Below, piece by piece: positions 7,565-17,033 of a stretch of DNA of 42,255 nt (its first letter is position 1; each line of letters begins with the position of its first letter). A model generated the notes under the pieces. The model was given only the letters and a program-made list of their open reading frames with translations. It ran no database searches and was not told the origin of the DNA. A program made the translations under genes and the position numbers. The DNA comes from JAGWRA01 sp035534615 (GTDB lineage Bacteria; Acidobacteriota; Vicinamibacteria; Vicinamibacterales; CAVVIG01): NCBI GenBank assembly GCA_035534615.1, contig DATLRO010000013.1, forward strand, positions 1 to 42,255, read 5' to 3'.

Positions 7565-8626
7565 ATGACGCGCAGGCGGATTCTCGCGGGGCTGGTGCTG
7601 CTCGCGGCCATCGGCGGGGCGGCGTACTACTCCCTGCACCGGCGGTCGGACACGCTGGTGTTGACCGGCATCGTCGACGGCAACGACGTGGTGGTGTCGT
7701 CGAAGATCACCGGCCGGATCGAGTCGCTCCCGCTGCGGGAGGGCGACGAGGTGAAGGCCGGGACCGTCGTGGCCGTGCTCGATCACCAGGAGCTCAGGGC
7801 GGCGCTGGAGGCGGCGACGGCCGCGACCTTCCAGGCGCGGCAAATGGCCGCGCAGGCGGCCGACCAGGTCAGGCTGACGCGCGCATCGGTGGCCGCCCGC
7901 ATCAGCCAGGCCCGGGCACAGGTCCAGCAGGCGGCCGCGCAGCGGGACCAGGCGCAGGCGGTGCTCGACCAGGCGGCCTCGAACGATCGGCGGATTCAGG
8001 CGCTGTTCACGCAGGGCCTCGAAACCGCCCAGGACCGGGACAACGCCCAGGCGACCCGGGAAGGGGCGCAGGCCGGCCTGATGGCGGCCACGCGCGGCCT
8101 GGCCGCCACCCAGGCGGCCCTGCGCGACGCCGAGGCACAGCAGCAGCAGGTGTCGGTGCAGGAGCGGCAGGTCGAGGCCCTGCGGGCTGCGGCGGCCCAG
8201 GTCCGGGCGGCGCGGCTGGAGAGCCAGGCCAAGCTGGCCCAGTCCGAGGTCCTGGCGCCGGTGAGCGGGATCGTCAGCCTCCGCGCGGCCCGCGAGGGGG
8301 AAGTCGTGAACCCGGGCGATCCGATCATCACGATCTTCCAGCTCAGCGACACCTGGATACAGGCCGACGTCCAGGAGACCTACGCCGATCTCGTCCGTCT
8401 CGGCCAGGTCCTGACCGTGCGGCTGCCGTCCGGGGCCGAGGTGTCGGGGCCGGTCATCTACAAGGCGGTCGAGGCCAGTTTCGCGACGCAGCGGGACGTG
8501 AGTCAGACCAAGCGCGACATCAGGACGGTCGCGATCCGCATCCGGGTGGCGAACGCCCACGGGCGGCTGGTCCGCGGCATGACGGCGTACGTGCTGCTGC
8601 CGATCGGCGGGAAGGGGCGCGCATGA
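7565..8626 (+). CDS. HlyD-family membrane fusion protein (periplasmic adaptor)
   Basis: A 353-residue adaptor for a tripartite exporter. It has one N-terminal membrane anchor (about residues 7-22), a lipoyl half (ITGRIESLPLREGDEVKAGTVVAV), a long Ala/Gln-rich coiled-coil hairpin (about residues 75-215), the second lipoyl half (LAPVSGIVSLRAAREGEVVNPGD) and a beta-barrel domain. The layout resembles E. coli YbhG. AAGGAG stands 8 nt before the ATG. The stop overlaps the ABC ATPase start (ATGA). Together with the next two genes it would move hydrophobic compounds from the inner membrane across the envelope; an outer-membrane TolC partner is not in the window. Confidence 0.9.
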   Translation: MTRRRILAGLVLLAAIGGAAYYSLHRRSDTLVLTGIVDGNDVVVSSKITGRIESLPLREGDEVKAGTVVAVLDHQELRAALEAATAATFQARQMAAQAADQVRLTRASVAARISQARAQVQQAAAQRDQAQAVLDQAASNDRRIQALFTQGLETAQDRDNAQATREGAQAGLMAATRGLAATQAALRDAEAQQQQVSVQERQVEALRAAAAQVRAARLESQAKLAQSEVLAPVSGIVSLRAAREGEVVNPGDPIITIFQLSDTWIQADVQETYADLVRLGQVLTVRLPSGAEVSGPVIYKAVEASFATQRDVSQTKRDIRTVAIRIRVANAHGRLVRGMTAYVLLPIGGKGRA

Positions 8627-9669
8627 CGGGGACGGCGCCGCGCGCCGTGGAGGCGCCGGACGACGGCGCGCGGTCGATCGTCGAGGTGGACCGGATCTCG
8701 AAGCGGTTCGGGACGCTGCTGGCGGTCGACCAGGTGTCGTTTTCGGTCCGGACGGGGGAGATCTTCGGCCTGCTCGGGCCCAACGGCGCCGGCAAGTCGA
8801 CGCTCATCCGCATGCTGACGACGCTGGTGCCGCCCACGAGCGGCACGGCCCGCGTGGCCGGCCACGACATCATCCGGGACCAGGAAGCGGTCCGCATGTC
8901 AATCGGTGTCATTCCGCAGGCGATGACGAGCGACAAGGATCTGACCTGCGAAGAGAACCTGCTCATCCACGCCAGGCTGTACGGCGTGCCGGCGAACCGG
9001 CGCAAGGCGGTGGCCCGGGAGCTGCTGGAATCGGTCGATCTGCAGGACTGGCGCACGGCCTTCGCCCGCACGCTGTCCGGCGGGATGCGGCGGCGGCTCG
9101 AGGTGGCGCGCGGGCTCGTCCACAACCCGAAGATCCTGTTCCTCGACGAGCCGTCGACCGGGCTCGATCCGACGTCGCGCATGTCGGTCTGGGAGCTCAT
9201 CACGAAGCTGCGGGAGACGCAGGGGCTGACGCTCTTCCTGACCACGCACTACATGGACGAAGCCGACCGCCTCTGCGATCGGCTGGCGATCGTCGACCAC
9301 GGGAAGATCGTGGCGCTGGACACGCCGGCGGCGCTCAAGGCGTCGGTGCCGGGCGCCGCGGTGATCGAAGCGCGGCTCGATCCCGACCTGCCCGATGCGC
9401 TCGAACAGCTCGAGCGGCTCGACGGCGTGCGGAGCGTCATGCAGCAGGGGAACGCGCTGTACCGCATCATCAGCGACCGCGGGCCCCGCACGGCCGAGAC
9501 GCTGGTCGAGCTGGCGCGCGCCCGCGACATCGAGCTGAAGAGCCTGTCGGTGCAGAGCACCAGCCTGGACGACGTGTTCGCGCATTTCACGGGCCGGGGC
9601 CTGGCGGAGAGCGAGGCCGCCCGGGCGGCCGAAGCGGCCGCCGCACCGGCGCCGCGCGCCGCGCACTGA
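8623..9669 (+). CDS. ABC transporter ATP-binding protein (DrrA/YbhF type)
   Basis: A 348-residue single nucleotide-binding domain with Walker A GPNGAGKST, Q-loop region GVIPQAMTSDKDLT, signature LSGGMRRRLEVARG, Walker B KILFLDEPSTGLDP and switch His in LTTHYMDEADRL. The C-terminal extension (about residues 225-325) resembles the DUF4162 domain of daunorubicin-resistance ATPases. It energises the ABC-2 permease encoded 20 nt downstream. The last 20 residues are Ala-rich and low in complexity. Start and overlap with the HlyD gene are clear. Confidence 0.93.
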   Translation: MTGTAPRAVEAPDDGARSIVEVDRISKRFGTLLAVDQVSFSVRTGEIFGLLGPNGAGKSTLIRMLTTLVPPTSGTARVAGHDIIRDQEAVRMSIGVIPQAMTSDKDLTCEENLLIHARLYGVPANRRKAVARELLESVDLQDWRTAFARTLSGGMRRRLEVARGLVHNPKILFLDEPSTGLDPTSRMSVWELITKLRETQGLTLFLTTHYMDEADRLCDRLAIVDHGKIVALDTPAALKASVPGAAVIEARLDPDLPDALEQLERLDGVRSVMQQGNALYRIISDRGPRTAETLVELARARDIELKSLSVQSTSLDDVFAHFTGRGLAESEAARAAEAAAAPAPRAAH

Positions 9670-9689
9670 GCGCCTGAACGGAGTGAGTC

Positions 9690-10802
9690 ATGGATCGCGC
9701 ACTCGCGATTGTCGAACGGGACCTGCGGAAGTTCATGCGCAGCCCGATGCTGCTGTTCGCCTCGCTGATCCTGCCGCTGGTGCAGCTCGTCATCCTCGGA
9801 AACGCCTTCGGCGGCAACATCCGGAACGTCCGCATCGGCGTCGTCAACGAGGACCGCGGCCCGGAGGCGATCGGCGTGGAGGAACGCCTGCTCGCGGTGG
9901 CCGCCAACGCCCGCACGTTCCTGCCGACGACCTACGTCAATCGCGGCGCGGCGCTCCACGACCTGCGCGAGGGAGACATCGGCGCCGTGCTGATCATTCC
10001 GGCCTCGTACTCCCGCGATCTGCTCCTGCACCACGCGCCGAAGCTGGCGCTCGTGACCGACAACACCGACCGGTTCATCAGCGGCAGCGTCGCGGGGACC
10101 ATGGGCGAGGTGGTCAGCGCCATCAACCTGCCCGACGTCGCGGCCCGGGAGCCGCGGCAGCTGGCGCTGGACGTCGTCGAGCTGTACCCGTACGTCAGCT
10201 ACATGAAATATCTGCTGCCGGGCTCGATCACGCTGGCGATCTTCATCACCGCGATGATCGGCGGCGGCATCATCTACCTGGACGACAAGGCGCTGGGCGT
10301 GCACGAGGGCTATCTCGTGACGCCGATCACGAAGTTCGAGCTGATTCTCGGATTCAACCTCGCCGGCGTGATCAAGGGGATCATGGCCGGGCTCGTGGTG
10401 CTGATCGTCGGGTCCATGATCGCCGGCATTTCCGGCCTGTTCCAGCCGGCGCGATTCCTCAGCCTGCTGCTGCTCACCGCCGTGTCGGCCACCGCGCTGA
10501 TCGCGATGATGTTCTTCTTCGTCGCCCGGGTGAACGATCCGCTGGTGCCGCGCTCCATCTTCGGCGTGCTCAATACGCTGCTGTTCTTCCCGAGCGGCGC
10601 CGTCTATCCGATCGCGGCGTTTCCCGCCTGGATGCGCCGGATTGCCGCCGTCGACCCGTTCGCGTACGCCGTGCACGGCTACCGCGCGCTGCTGCTCACG
10701 CACGCCGGGCTCGCCGGCGTGTACGGCGACATCATCACGCTGGCGGTGTTCTCGGTCGCCATGCTCGGCGGCGCAACGGTGCTGTTCAGGAGGACCCTCT
10801 GA
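9690..10802 (+). CDS. ABC-2 type permease of the exporter
   Basis: A 370-residue membrane protein of the ABC-2 family (YbhR/DrrB-like). It has one N-terminal membrane segment (MLLFASLILPLVQLVILG), an extracytoplasmic loop of about 130 residues, then five C-terminal membrane segments, including GSITLAIFITAMIGGGIIYLD and the LLLTAVSATALIAMMFFFVARV stretch. GGAG lies 9 nt before the ATG. Only one permease gene is present, so the transporter would use a homodimer. The stop overlaps the MarR gene by one base (TGATG). Confidence 0.92.
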   Translation: MDRALAIVERDLRKFMRSPMLLFASLILPLVQLVILGNAFGGNIRNVRIGVVNEDRGPEAIGVEERLLAVAANARTFLPTTYVNRGAALHDLREGDIGAVLIIPASYSRDLLLHHAPKLALVTDNTDRFISGSVAGTMGEVVSAINLPDVAAREPRQLALDVVELYPYVSYMKYLLPGSITLAIFITAMIGGGIIYLDDKALGVHEGYLVTPITKFELILGFNLAGVIKGIMAGLVVLIVGSMIAGISGLFQPARFLSLLLLTAVSATALIAMMFFFVARVNDPLVPRSIFGVLNTLLFFPSGAVYPIAAFPAWMRRIAAVDPFAYAVHGYRALLLTHAGLAGVYGDIITLAVFSVAMLGGATVLFRRTL

Positions 10803-11389
10803 TGGCCGAGGCGAAGGGGCCGGCGGCGGGGACTTCGGGGGCCGGAAATGGCCCGGCGGCCGGCCGGCGCCGGCGCGCCCGGGCCGGGGCGCCGCGCGGG
10901 CAGACCGCCGAAGCGGTCATCTTCGGCGCGCTGCCGCCCCTGCTGTCGGAACGGCCGGCCTACCTGCTGTGGCGGATCGCCTTCCGGTCGCGCGAACTCC
11001 TGGACCGGGCGCTCGAGCCGCTCGGCATCCGGGCACGGACCTTCGGCCTGCTGGCGTTCCTGGCGCACGTCGGCCCCGTCTCGCAGCAGGCGCTCGGCCA
11101 GTACGCCGGGGTCGACGCCAGCACGATGGTGGCGCTCATCGACGACCTGGAGGCGCTCGGTGTCGCGGAGCGAAGGCGCGACCCCAGGGACCGCCGTGCC
11201 TACCTGCTGCAGATCACGCAGGCCGGGCGGCGCCTGCTCGAGACGGCCGGCCGCCTGACCGGCGACATCGAGCCCGAGCTGCTGACACCCCTGAGTCCCG
11301 CCGAACAGCGCCGCCTCGTGACGCTGCTCAAGAAACTGAGCGACTGGGACGGGGCCGGTCAGGGGGGAGCACGAGGAGCCAGGCGATAG
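10802..11389 (+). CDS. MarR-family transcriptional regulator
   Basis: A 195-residue protein with an unusually long basic, Ala/Gly-rich N-terminal tail (about 45 residues) before a standard MarR winged helix: LLDRALEPLGIRARTFGLLAFL, then the recognition region SQQALGQYAGVDASTMVALIDDLEALGVAERR and the wing DPRDRRAYLLQITQAGRRLL. It is last in the exporter operon and coupled to the permease gene. It probably represses the operon from the AT-rich palindromic promoter at 7494-7524 and releases on binding an exported compound. The inducer is unknown. Confidence 0.9.
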   Translation: MAEAKGPAAGTSGAGNGPAAGRRRRARAGAPRGQTAEAVIFGALPPLLSERPAYLLWRIAFRSRELLDRALEPLGIRARTFGLLAFLAHVGPVSQQALGQYAGVDASTMVALIDDLEALGVAERRRDPRDRRAYLLQITQAGRRLLETAGRLTGDIEPELLTPLSPAEQRRLVTLLKKLSDWDGAGQGGARGARR

Positions 11390-11438
11390 CCGCCGCTGGC
11401 GTCGCGCGGCCCGGGCGACGTACGATGGCGCGCACGAT

Positions 11439-12503
11439 ATGAACGCACCTGCCACCACAGCTGCCGTGGCGGTCGTCACGAGCGACCGGTTCGTCGACCA
11501 CGTGACCCCGCCCGGTCATCCCGAGCGCCCGGAACGGGCGGAGACCATGCAGGCGGTCGCCGCGCAGTGGCAGGCGCTGGGCGGCCTGGTGCTGCCGCCG
11601 CGGCCGGCGACACGCGACGAGCTGGCGCGGGTGCACGACGCGCGCTACCTGGATCGCATCGCGGCCACGGCCGGTCGGGCGATGGCGCTCGATCCGGACA
11701 CCGTGACGTCGCCCGACTCGCACGAGGTCGCCTGCCTGGCCGCCGGCGCGGCGCTGACGGCGGTCGACTGGGTCATGGAGCCGGCCGCCCCGGGGCCCCG
11801 CACGGCCTATGCGTTCGTCCGGCCGCCGGGACACCACGCCGAGCGCGATCGGGCGATGGGGTTCTGTCTGTACAACAATGTCGCGGTCGCGGCGGCGCAC
11901 GCGCTCGCCCGCGGCGCCGCCCGCGTCGCCATCGTCGACTACGACGTCCATCACGGCAACGGCACCCAGGCGATATTCTATGAGGACCCGCGCGTCCTGT
12001 ACGTGTCGACGCACCAGTGGCCCTACTACCCGGGGACCGGCGCGGCGGAGGAAACCGGCGCCGGCCGGGGGGCGGGATTCACGCTGAACGTCCCGCTCGA
12101 GGCGGGCGCCACCGATGCCGACTACGATCTGGTGTTCGCGACGGCCGTGATCCCGGTGCTCCGGCGGTTCGAGCCGGAGATCCTGCTGATCTCCGCCGGC
12201 TTCGACGCGCACGAACGCGACCCGCTGGCCGGCATGCGGATGTCGACCGGCGGCTACGCGCGGCTGACGGCCTCCCTGCGGCAGGTGGCGGACGCCTGCT
12301 GCGGCGGACGGCTGGTGCTGGTGACCGAAGGGGGCTACGACCTGCAGGCGCTGGGCGAGTGCCTCGAGGCGACGCTGCGCGTGGTGGCCGCGCCGGCCGG
12401 CGGCGGGGAGCCCGGGATGGCGGGGAGGGCGCCGGCGCCGCGCGCCGAGGCGGCGCTCGCCGCCGTTCGCGCGGCCCAGCGGCCGTTCTGGGGTGAACTA
12501 TAA
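11439..12503 (+). CDS. Histone deacetylase-like (class II HDAC/acetoin utilisation) amidohydrolase
   Basis: A 354-residue zinc-dependent deacetylase of the arginase/deacetylase fold. The catalytic His pair is in RPPGHHAERDRAMGFCLYNNVAVAA. The zinc ligands are the Asp and His of VDYDVHHGNGTQ and the Asp of LISAGFDAHERDPLAGM. The C-terminal catalytic region VTEGGYDLQALGECL is intact, so it should be active. Bacterial relatives deacetylate acetyl-lysine proteins, acetylpolyamines or acetoin-related substrates; the target cannot be read here. A TACGAT -10-like hexamer lies 12 nt before the ATG. The gene stands between the exporter operon and leuS, without coupling to either. Confidence 0.9.
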   Translation: MNAPATTAAVAVVTSDRFVDHVTPPGHPERPERAETMQAVAAQWQALGGLVLPPRPATRDELARVHDARYLDRIAATAGRAMALDPDTVTSPDSHEVACLAAGAALTAVDWVMEPAAPGPRTAYAFVRPPGHHAERDRAMGFCLYNNVAVAAAHALARGAARVAIVDYDVHHGNGTQAIFYEDPRVLYVSTHQWPYYPGTGAAEETGAGRGAGFTLNVPLEAGATDADYDLVFATAVIPVLRRFEPEILLISAGFDAHERDPLAGMRMSTGGYARLTASLRQVADACCGGRLVLVTEGGYDLQALGECLEATLRVVAAPAGGGEPGMAGRAPAPRAEAALAAVRAAQRPFWGEL

Positions 12504-12504
12504 T
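12499..12504 (+). promoter_or_regulatory. TATAAT -10 for leuS-lptE-holA
   Basis: A consensus -10 hexamer straddles the stop codon of the HDAC-like gene. No good -35 is visible 16-18 nt upstream. Transcription would begin around 12511 and give a leader of about 70 nt, too short for a T-box, and no T-box motif is seen. Confidence 0.5.
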
Positions 12505-12580
12505 CAAATCGGCCGCAGGCCACGTCCGCGGAAGCGCCGGCCGCCGGACCTTTCCGCCCGAACCCGGAGCCTGAGCGATC

Positions 12581-15121
12581 GTGTCGGATTACCAACCACA
12601 GCAGCTCGACAGCAAGTGGCAGCAGCGCTGGACCGCGCGCCGCGCCTTCGAGGTCGAGGTCGATGCCGCGCGCCCGAAGTTCTACGCGCTGGAGATGTTC
12701 GCCTACCCGTCCGGGCACGCGCACGTCGGACACGTCCGCAACTACATCATCGGCGACGTCGTCGCGCGGACGAAGCGGATGCGCGGCTTCAACGTCCTGC
12801 ATCCGTTCGGCTGGGACGCGTTCGGCCTGCCGGCCGAGAACGCCGCCATCAAGGGGGGGATCCACCCGGAGACGTCGACACTGGCGAACATCGCCCACAT
12901 GAAGGGGCAGCTCCAGCGGCTCGGGATCAGCTACGCGTGGGAGCGCGAGATCGCGACCTGCCTGCCGGAGTACTACAAGTTCAACCAGTGGATCTTCCTC
13001 AGGATGTTCGAGCGCGGCCTGGCCTACCGCAGGCGTTCGACCGTCAACTGGTGCCCGAGCTGCCAGACCGTGCTCGCCAACGAGCAGGTCGTGGACGGCG
13101 CCTGCTGGCGGTGCGGCTCGATCATCACCACGCGGGATCTCGAGCAGTGGTTCTTCCGGATCACCGCGTACGCCGACGAGCTGCTGCAGGGGCTCGACAC
13201 GCTGGCGGCCTGGCCCGAGAAGGTCGTCGTGATGCAGCGGAACTGGATCGGCCGGTCGGAAGGGGCGCGGGTGAGGTTCGCGCTGGCCGCCTCGGACGCC
13301 GGGATCGACGTCTTCACGACCCGCATCGACACCATCTTCGGCGCCACCTTCGTCGTGCTCGCGCCCGAGCATCCGCTGGTCGAGCGGTTCGCGGCCGAGG
13401 CGCCCGATCCGGCGGCGTTCCGCGCCAGGGTGCAGGCCTTCCGCGCGCAGGATCGCGAGGCCCGGATGAGCGGCAAGGAGGGGTTCGACACGGGGCGGCA
13501 GGCCGTCAATCCCTTCACCGGGGAGCCGGTGCCGGTCTGGATCGCCAACTTCGTGCTGGGGGAGTACGGCACCGGCGCCATCATGGCCGTGCCGGCGCAC
13601 GACGAGCGCGATTTCGAGTTCGCCCGCAAGTACGACCTGCCGATCCGGGTGGTCATCCGGCCCGCCGGCGGCGCCGCGGCCGACGTGGTCGCGGAGACCG
13701 GGGCGGTCTCGAGCGACGGCGTGCTGGTGCACTCCGGGCCGTACGACGGCCTGCCGTCCGACCAGGCGCGCCGGGCGCTGACGGCCGAGGTGGGGCGGCG
13801 CGGCCTCGGCGAAGGGTCCGTGCAGTACCGCCTGAAGGACTGGGGCATCTCCCGCCAGCGGTACTGGGGGACGCCGATCCCCGTCATTCACTGCCCGACG
13901 GACGGGGTGGTGCCGGTGCCCGAGGATCAGCTCCCCGTCGAGCTGCCGAAGGTGGCCCAGTTCACCGGCCGCGGCGATTCGCCGCTCGCGCAGGTGCCCG
14001 GGTTCGTCAACGTGACCTGTCCGGCCTGCGGCGGACCGGCGCGGCGCGAAACCGACACGATGGACACGTTCGTCGATTCCTCGTGGTACTTCCTCCGGTT
14101 CTGCGATCCGCGGAACGCCGCGCTGCCGTTCGATCCGGCCAGCGCGGCGTACTGGATGCCGGTCGATTTCTACAGCGGCGGCGTCGAGCACGCCATCCTG
14201 CACCTGCTCTATTCGCGCTTCTTCACGCGGGTCCTGCGCGACGTCGGCCTGGTGACGTTCGACGAGCCGTTCACGCGCCTCCTCACGCAGGGGATGGTGC
14301 TGAAGGACGGCGCCGTCATGTCGAAGTCGAAGGGGAACGTCGTCGACCCGGACGACATGCTCCAGCGCTACGGCGCCGACGCGCTGCGGCTGTACGTCAT
14401 GTTCGTCGCGCCACCCGAGAAGGAAGTCGAGTGGAACGACGCCGGTCTGGACGGGAGCTACCGCTTCCTGGCGCGGGTCTGGCGGCTCGCGGAACACTGG
14501 CTCGACAGCGTCCGGCACGGCGCCGCCCATGAGGTCCCGGGGACGCTGACGGAGGCCGAGCGGGCGCTCCGGCGGAAGACCCACGACACCATCCGCCGGA
14601 CGACGATCGACATCGACGAGCGGATCCACCTGAACACCGCCGTGTCGTCGCTGATGGAGCTGGTCAACGAACTGTACGCCTTCAGCGAGCAGACGGCGAT
14701 CGGCGCGCCGGGCGCGCGGACGGCCGACCGCGACGGGGACGGGGCCGCCGTGACGGTCGCCGACCGGGCCGAGACCTGTTTCGTCGTCCGGGAAGCGATC
14801 GAGGCGCTCGTGCTCATGCTGTCGCCGTTCGCACCGCACACGGCCGAGGAGCTGTGGGAGCGGCTGGGCCACCACGACGGCCTGGTAACCGCCCCGTGGC
14901 CGGCGTTCGACGCGGATCTGGCGCGGCCGGACGAGATCGTGATCCCGGTGCAGGTCAACGGCAAGGTGCGCGGCCGGCTCACCGTGCCGATCGACGTGCC
15001 GGACGAGCGGCTGCGCGAGCTCGCCCTCGCCGACCCGGCCGTGCAGGCGCACGTCGCCGGCCGGACGGTCCGCAAGGTGATTGTCGCGCACGGCAAGCTC
15101 GTCAGCGTGGTGGTACAGTGA
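12581..15121 (+). CDS. leuS: Leucine--tRNA ligase
   Basis: An 846-residue class Ia synthetase charging tRNA-Leu. The HIGH motif is H48-V-G-H51 in YPSGHAHVGHVRNY; KMSKS is VMSKS at residues 579-583. Between them lies the CP1 editing domain (TTRIDTIFGATFVVLAPEHPL and GTGAIMAVPAHDERDFEFA) that hydrolyses mischarged tRNA. Zinc-binding Cys pairs occur in WCPSCQT and CWRCG, and CPACGG in a second position. The C-terminal domain (VQVNGKVRGRL) is complete. The GTG start gives the usual DYQPQQLDSKWQQRW. It is followed by lptE with a GTGA overlap, the conserved leuS-lptE-holA order known from Proteobacteria. Confidence 0.97.
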   Translation: MSDYQPQQLDSKWQQRWTARRAFEVEVDAARPKFYALEMFAYPSGHAHVGHVRNYIIGDVVARTKRMRGFNVLHPFGWDAFGLPAENAAIKGGIHPETSTLANIAHMKGQLQRLGISYAWEREIATCLPEYYKFNQWIFLRMFERGLAYRRRSTVNWCPSCQTVLANEQVVDGACWRCGSIITTRDLEQWFFRITAYADELLQGLDTLAAWPEKVVVMQRNWIGRSEGARVRFALAASDAGIDVFTTRIDTIFGATFVVLAPEHPLVERFAAEAPDPAAFRARVQAFRAQDREARMSGKEGFDTGRQAVNPFTGEPVPVWIANFVLGEYGTGAIMAVPAHDERDFEFARKYDLPIRVVIRPAGGAAADVVAETGAVSSDGVLVHSGPYDGLPSDQARRALTAEVGRRGLGEGSVQYRLKDWGISRQRYWGTPIPVIHCPTDGVVPVPEDQLPVELPKVAQFTGRGDSPLAQVPGFVNVTCPACGGPARRETDTMDTFVDSSWYFLRFCDPRNAALPFDPASAAYWMPVDFYSGGVEHAILHLLYSRFFTRVLRDVGLVTFDEPFTRLLTQGMVLKDGAVMSKSKGNVVDPDDMLQRYGADALRLYVMFVAPPEKEVEWNDAGLDGSYRFLARVWRLAEHWLDSVRHGAAHEVPGTLTEAERALRRKTHDTIRRTTIDIDERIHLNTAVSSLMELVNELYAFSEQTAIGAPGARTADRDGDGAAVTVADRAETCFVVREAIEALVLMLSPFAPHTAEELWERLGHHDGLVTAPWPAFDADLARPDEIVIPVQVNGKVRGRLTVPIDVPDERLRELALADPAVQAHVAGRTVRKVIVAHGKLVSVVVQ

Positions 15122-15726
15122 CCAGAACCCGAACACGATCGCAGCACGACCGGACCGCCGGGCTCCGCCCGCGGCCGGGGCAGGGGCGCGTGGCGCGCCT
15201 GCTGGTGGCCGCCCTCCTGGCGGCCGGCAGTTTCGGCCTGACGGCCTGCGGCTACTCGCTGGCGGGGCGCGGATCGTTCCTGCCGTCGTACATCCGGACG
15301 ATCGGCATTCCGCCGTTCGGCAACCATACGAGCTTCTTCGACGTCGGACAGGTCTTCACCCAGAAGGTCCGGTCGGAGTTCATCGGGCGCGGCAAGTTCG
15401 TCGTCAGACCCGACACGACCGGCGTCGACGCCGTCCTGACGGGCGACGTGACCTCGATCAGCATTGCGCCGGCCAGCTTCACCGCGCAGCAGCAGGCCTC
15501 GCGCTACGTCATCACCGTGGTGGCGAAGATCTCGCTGTACGACAATCACGCGAAGAAGGTGCTCTGGCAGAACCCGTCGATGGTGTTCCAGGAGGATTAC
15601 GAGGCCTCGAGCGGCACGAGCGCCCTCGATCCGACCGCCTTCTTCGGGCAGCAGACGCAGGCGCTGGACCGCGTGAGCACCGACTTCGCCAAGACCGTGG
15701 TCAGCTCCATTCTCGAAGCGTTCTGA
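15118..15726 (+). CDS. lptE: LPS-assembly lipoprotein LptE
   Basis: A 202-residue lipoprotein. A hydrophobic signal (ARLLVAALLAAGSFG) ends in the lipobox LTAC, with Cys44 as the lipidated residue. The mature part (GYSLAGRGSFLPSYIRTIGIPPFGNHTSFFDVGQ) is typical of the LptE/RlpB family, which plugs the outer-membrane LptD barrel and helps deliver LPS. Its presence indicates a diderm envelope. The GTG used overlaps the leuS stop; a second in-frame GTG at 15190 would give a more compact signal peptide with the Cys at residue 20 and may be the real start. Confidence 0.87.
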   Translation: MTRTRTRSQHDRTAGLRPRPGQGRVARLLVAALLAAGSFGLTACGYSLAGRGSFLPSYIRTIGIPPFGNHTSFFDVGQVFTQKVRSEFIGRGKFVVRPDTTGVDAVLTGDVTSISIAPASFTAQQQASRYVITVVAKISLYDNHAKKVLWQNPSMVFQEDYEASSGTSALDPTAFFGQQTQALDRVSTDFAKTVVSSILEAF

Positions 15727-15762
15727 CCGGGCGGGCGCCCGCGGGCGTCCCGGCCGGCCTTC

Positions 15763-16692
15763 ATGACACCCATGCCCGTGCTGTCCCCTGCCGCCGTCCG
15801 ACAGCAGCTCGCGCGCGGCGCGCCGGCGCCGCTCTACCTGATCACGGGCGACGACGAGGTCGAGAAGACGCAGCTGGCGGCGGCGTTCGCCGATCTGGTG
15901 GACGAAGGCATCCGCGCGTTCAACGTCGAGCGGCTCCACGGCGGCGAGACCAGCGTGGCCGCGCTGCTCGATGCCGTGCAGACGCTGCCGCTCATGGCCG
16001 AGCGCCGCGTGGTCATCGTGCTCGACGCCGAGCGGCTGCTCGTCCCGCGCCGGGAGACCGAGCTGGCGGCTCGCGCCGCCGAGGATCTGGAGAGGCTGTT
16101 CGAGGCGCCGCCCGCGCATGCGGTGATCGCCCTGGTGGCCGGGAAGCTCGACGGCCGGAGCCGCGTCGTCAAGCAGCTGATGAAGCAGGCGGCCGTCGTG
16201 CAGTGCGGCGGCCTCGAATCGGTCGCCGATGCCCGCCAGTGGATCAAGGCGCGCGCCGCCGCGGCCGGCGTGCGGATGGAAGCGGCCGCGATCAACCTGC
16301 TCGCCGAGCAGGCCGGGCCGGACGTCGCCCGCCTCCGGGGCGAAATGGATCGGGTCCTGCTGTTCGCCGGCGGCGCCGGGACGGTGACGGCCAGCGACGT
16401 GCGGCAGACCGTCGGGGCGGCGAGCCTGCAGGACGAGTGGGCGATGGCGCGGGCGATCGAGCGCGGCGACGCGGCGGCGGCGCTGCGCGAACTGGCGCTG
16501 ATGCTGGATGCCGGCCTGGTGCCGCCGATGATCCTCGGGCAGCTCGCCTGGGTCGTGCGCGCCAGGCTGCCGGCGCCGCGCGTGCGCCGCGCCGTCGAGG
16601 CGGTCTTCCGCACCGATCTGGACCTGAAACGGTCCGCCGGCGAGCCGCGCGTTCTGCTGGAACGGCTGGTGGTGGAGCTGTGCGGAGGCTGA
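15763..16692 (+). CDS. holA: DNA polymerase III subunit delta
   Basis: A 309-residue clamp-loader subunit that opens the beta sliding clamp. Features are the N-terminal LYLITGDDEVEKTQLAAAF (the degenerate P-loop region of delta), RRVVIVLDAERLL, the middle AAA+ lid domain and the C-terminal collar (DEWAMARAIERGDAAAALRELALMLDAG and MILGQLAWVVRARL). Length and order match HolA. It follows lptE after 36 nt, as in the conserved leuS-lptE-holA block. A second ATG at codon 4 is an alternative start. Confidence 0.92.
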   Translation: MTPMPVLSPAAVRQQLARGAPAPLYLITGDDEVEKTQLAAAFADLVDEGIRAFNVERLHGGETSVAALLDAVQTLPLMAERRVVIVLDAERLLVPRRETELAARAAEDLERLFEAPPAHAVIALVAGKLDGRSRVVKQLMKQAAVVQCGGLESVADARQWIKARAAAAGVRMEAAAINLLAEQAGPDVARLRGEMDRVLLFAGGAGTVTASDVRQTVGAASLQDEWAMARAIERGDAAAALRELALMLDAGLVPPMILGQLAWVVRARLPAPRVRRAVEAVFRTDLDLKRSAGEPRVLLERLVVELCGG

Positions 16693-16697
16693 GGTCG

Positions 16698-16961
16698 TTA
16701 CGCGGTCGGCTTGAGCCGCTTCGCGATCCGCGACTTGTAGCGTCCCGCGGTGTTCTTGTGGATGATGCCCTTGGCCGCCATCCGGTCGACGAGCGATGTC
16801 GTCTGGTTCAGCGCCCCGCGGGCCGCCTCGAGATCCTGCTGATCGAGCGCCGTGCGGATCGCCTTGAGGCCGGTGCGCAGGCGGCTGCGCAGCTGCCGGT
16901 TGTGCTCACGGTTCTTGACGCTCTGGCGGTGCGCCTTGGTCGCGGAAGCGTGTGAAGCCAC
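16698..16961 (-). CDS. rpsT: 30S ribosomal protein S20
   Basis: An 87-residue basic protein, GTG start, with the S20 hallmarks ASHASATKAHRQSVKNREHN and RLRTGLKAIRTAL, then a second helix ending in KGIIHKNTAGRYKSRIAKRL. It binds the 5' domain of 16S rRNA. GGGAGGAG stands 8-9 nt before the GTG. It converges with holA, leaving only 5 bp between the stops, and is monocistronic. A GTG start is unusual for a highly expressed ribosomal protein but is also seen in E. coli rpsT-type non-ATG starts, where it aids autoregulation. Confidence 0.96.
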   Translation of the reverse strand: MASHASATKAHRQSVKNREHNRQLRSRLRTGLKAIRTALDQQDLEAARGALNQTTSLVDRMAAKGIIHKNTAGRYKSRIAKRLKPTA

Positions 16962-17033
16962 GGTCTGACGTCTCCTCCCGGCTGGCTCCCGGGCTCACCC
17001 GGAGCGGGCACCCGGACCCAGCGCGAAACCTCG

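Noticed and set aside
12504..12580. T-box riboswitch before leuS
   Set aside because: The leader is only about 70 nt and lacks the T-box sequence and the long stems required.
12335..15136. 933-codon frame antisense to leuS
   Set aside because: It shares every position with leuS and has no family signature.
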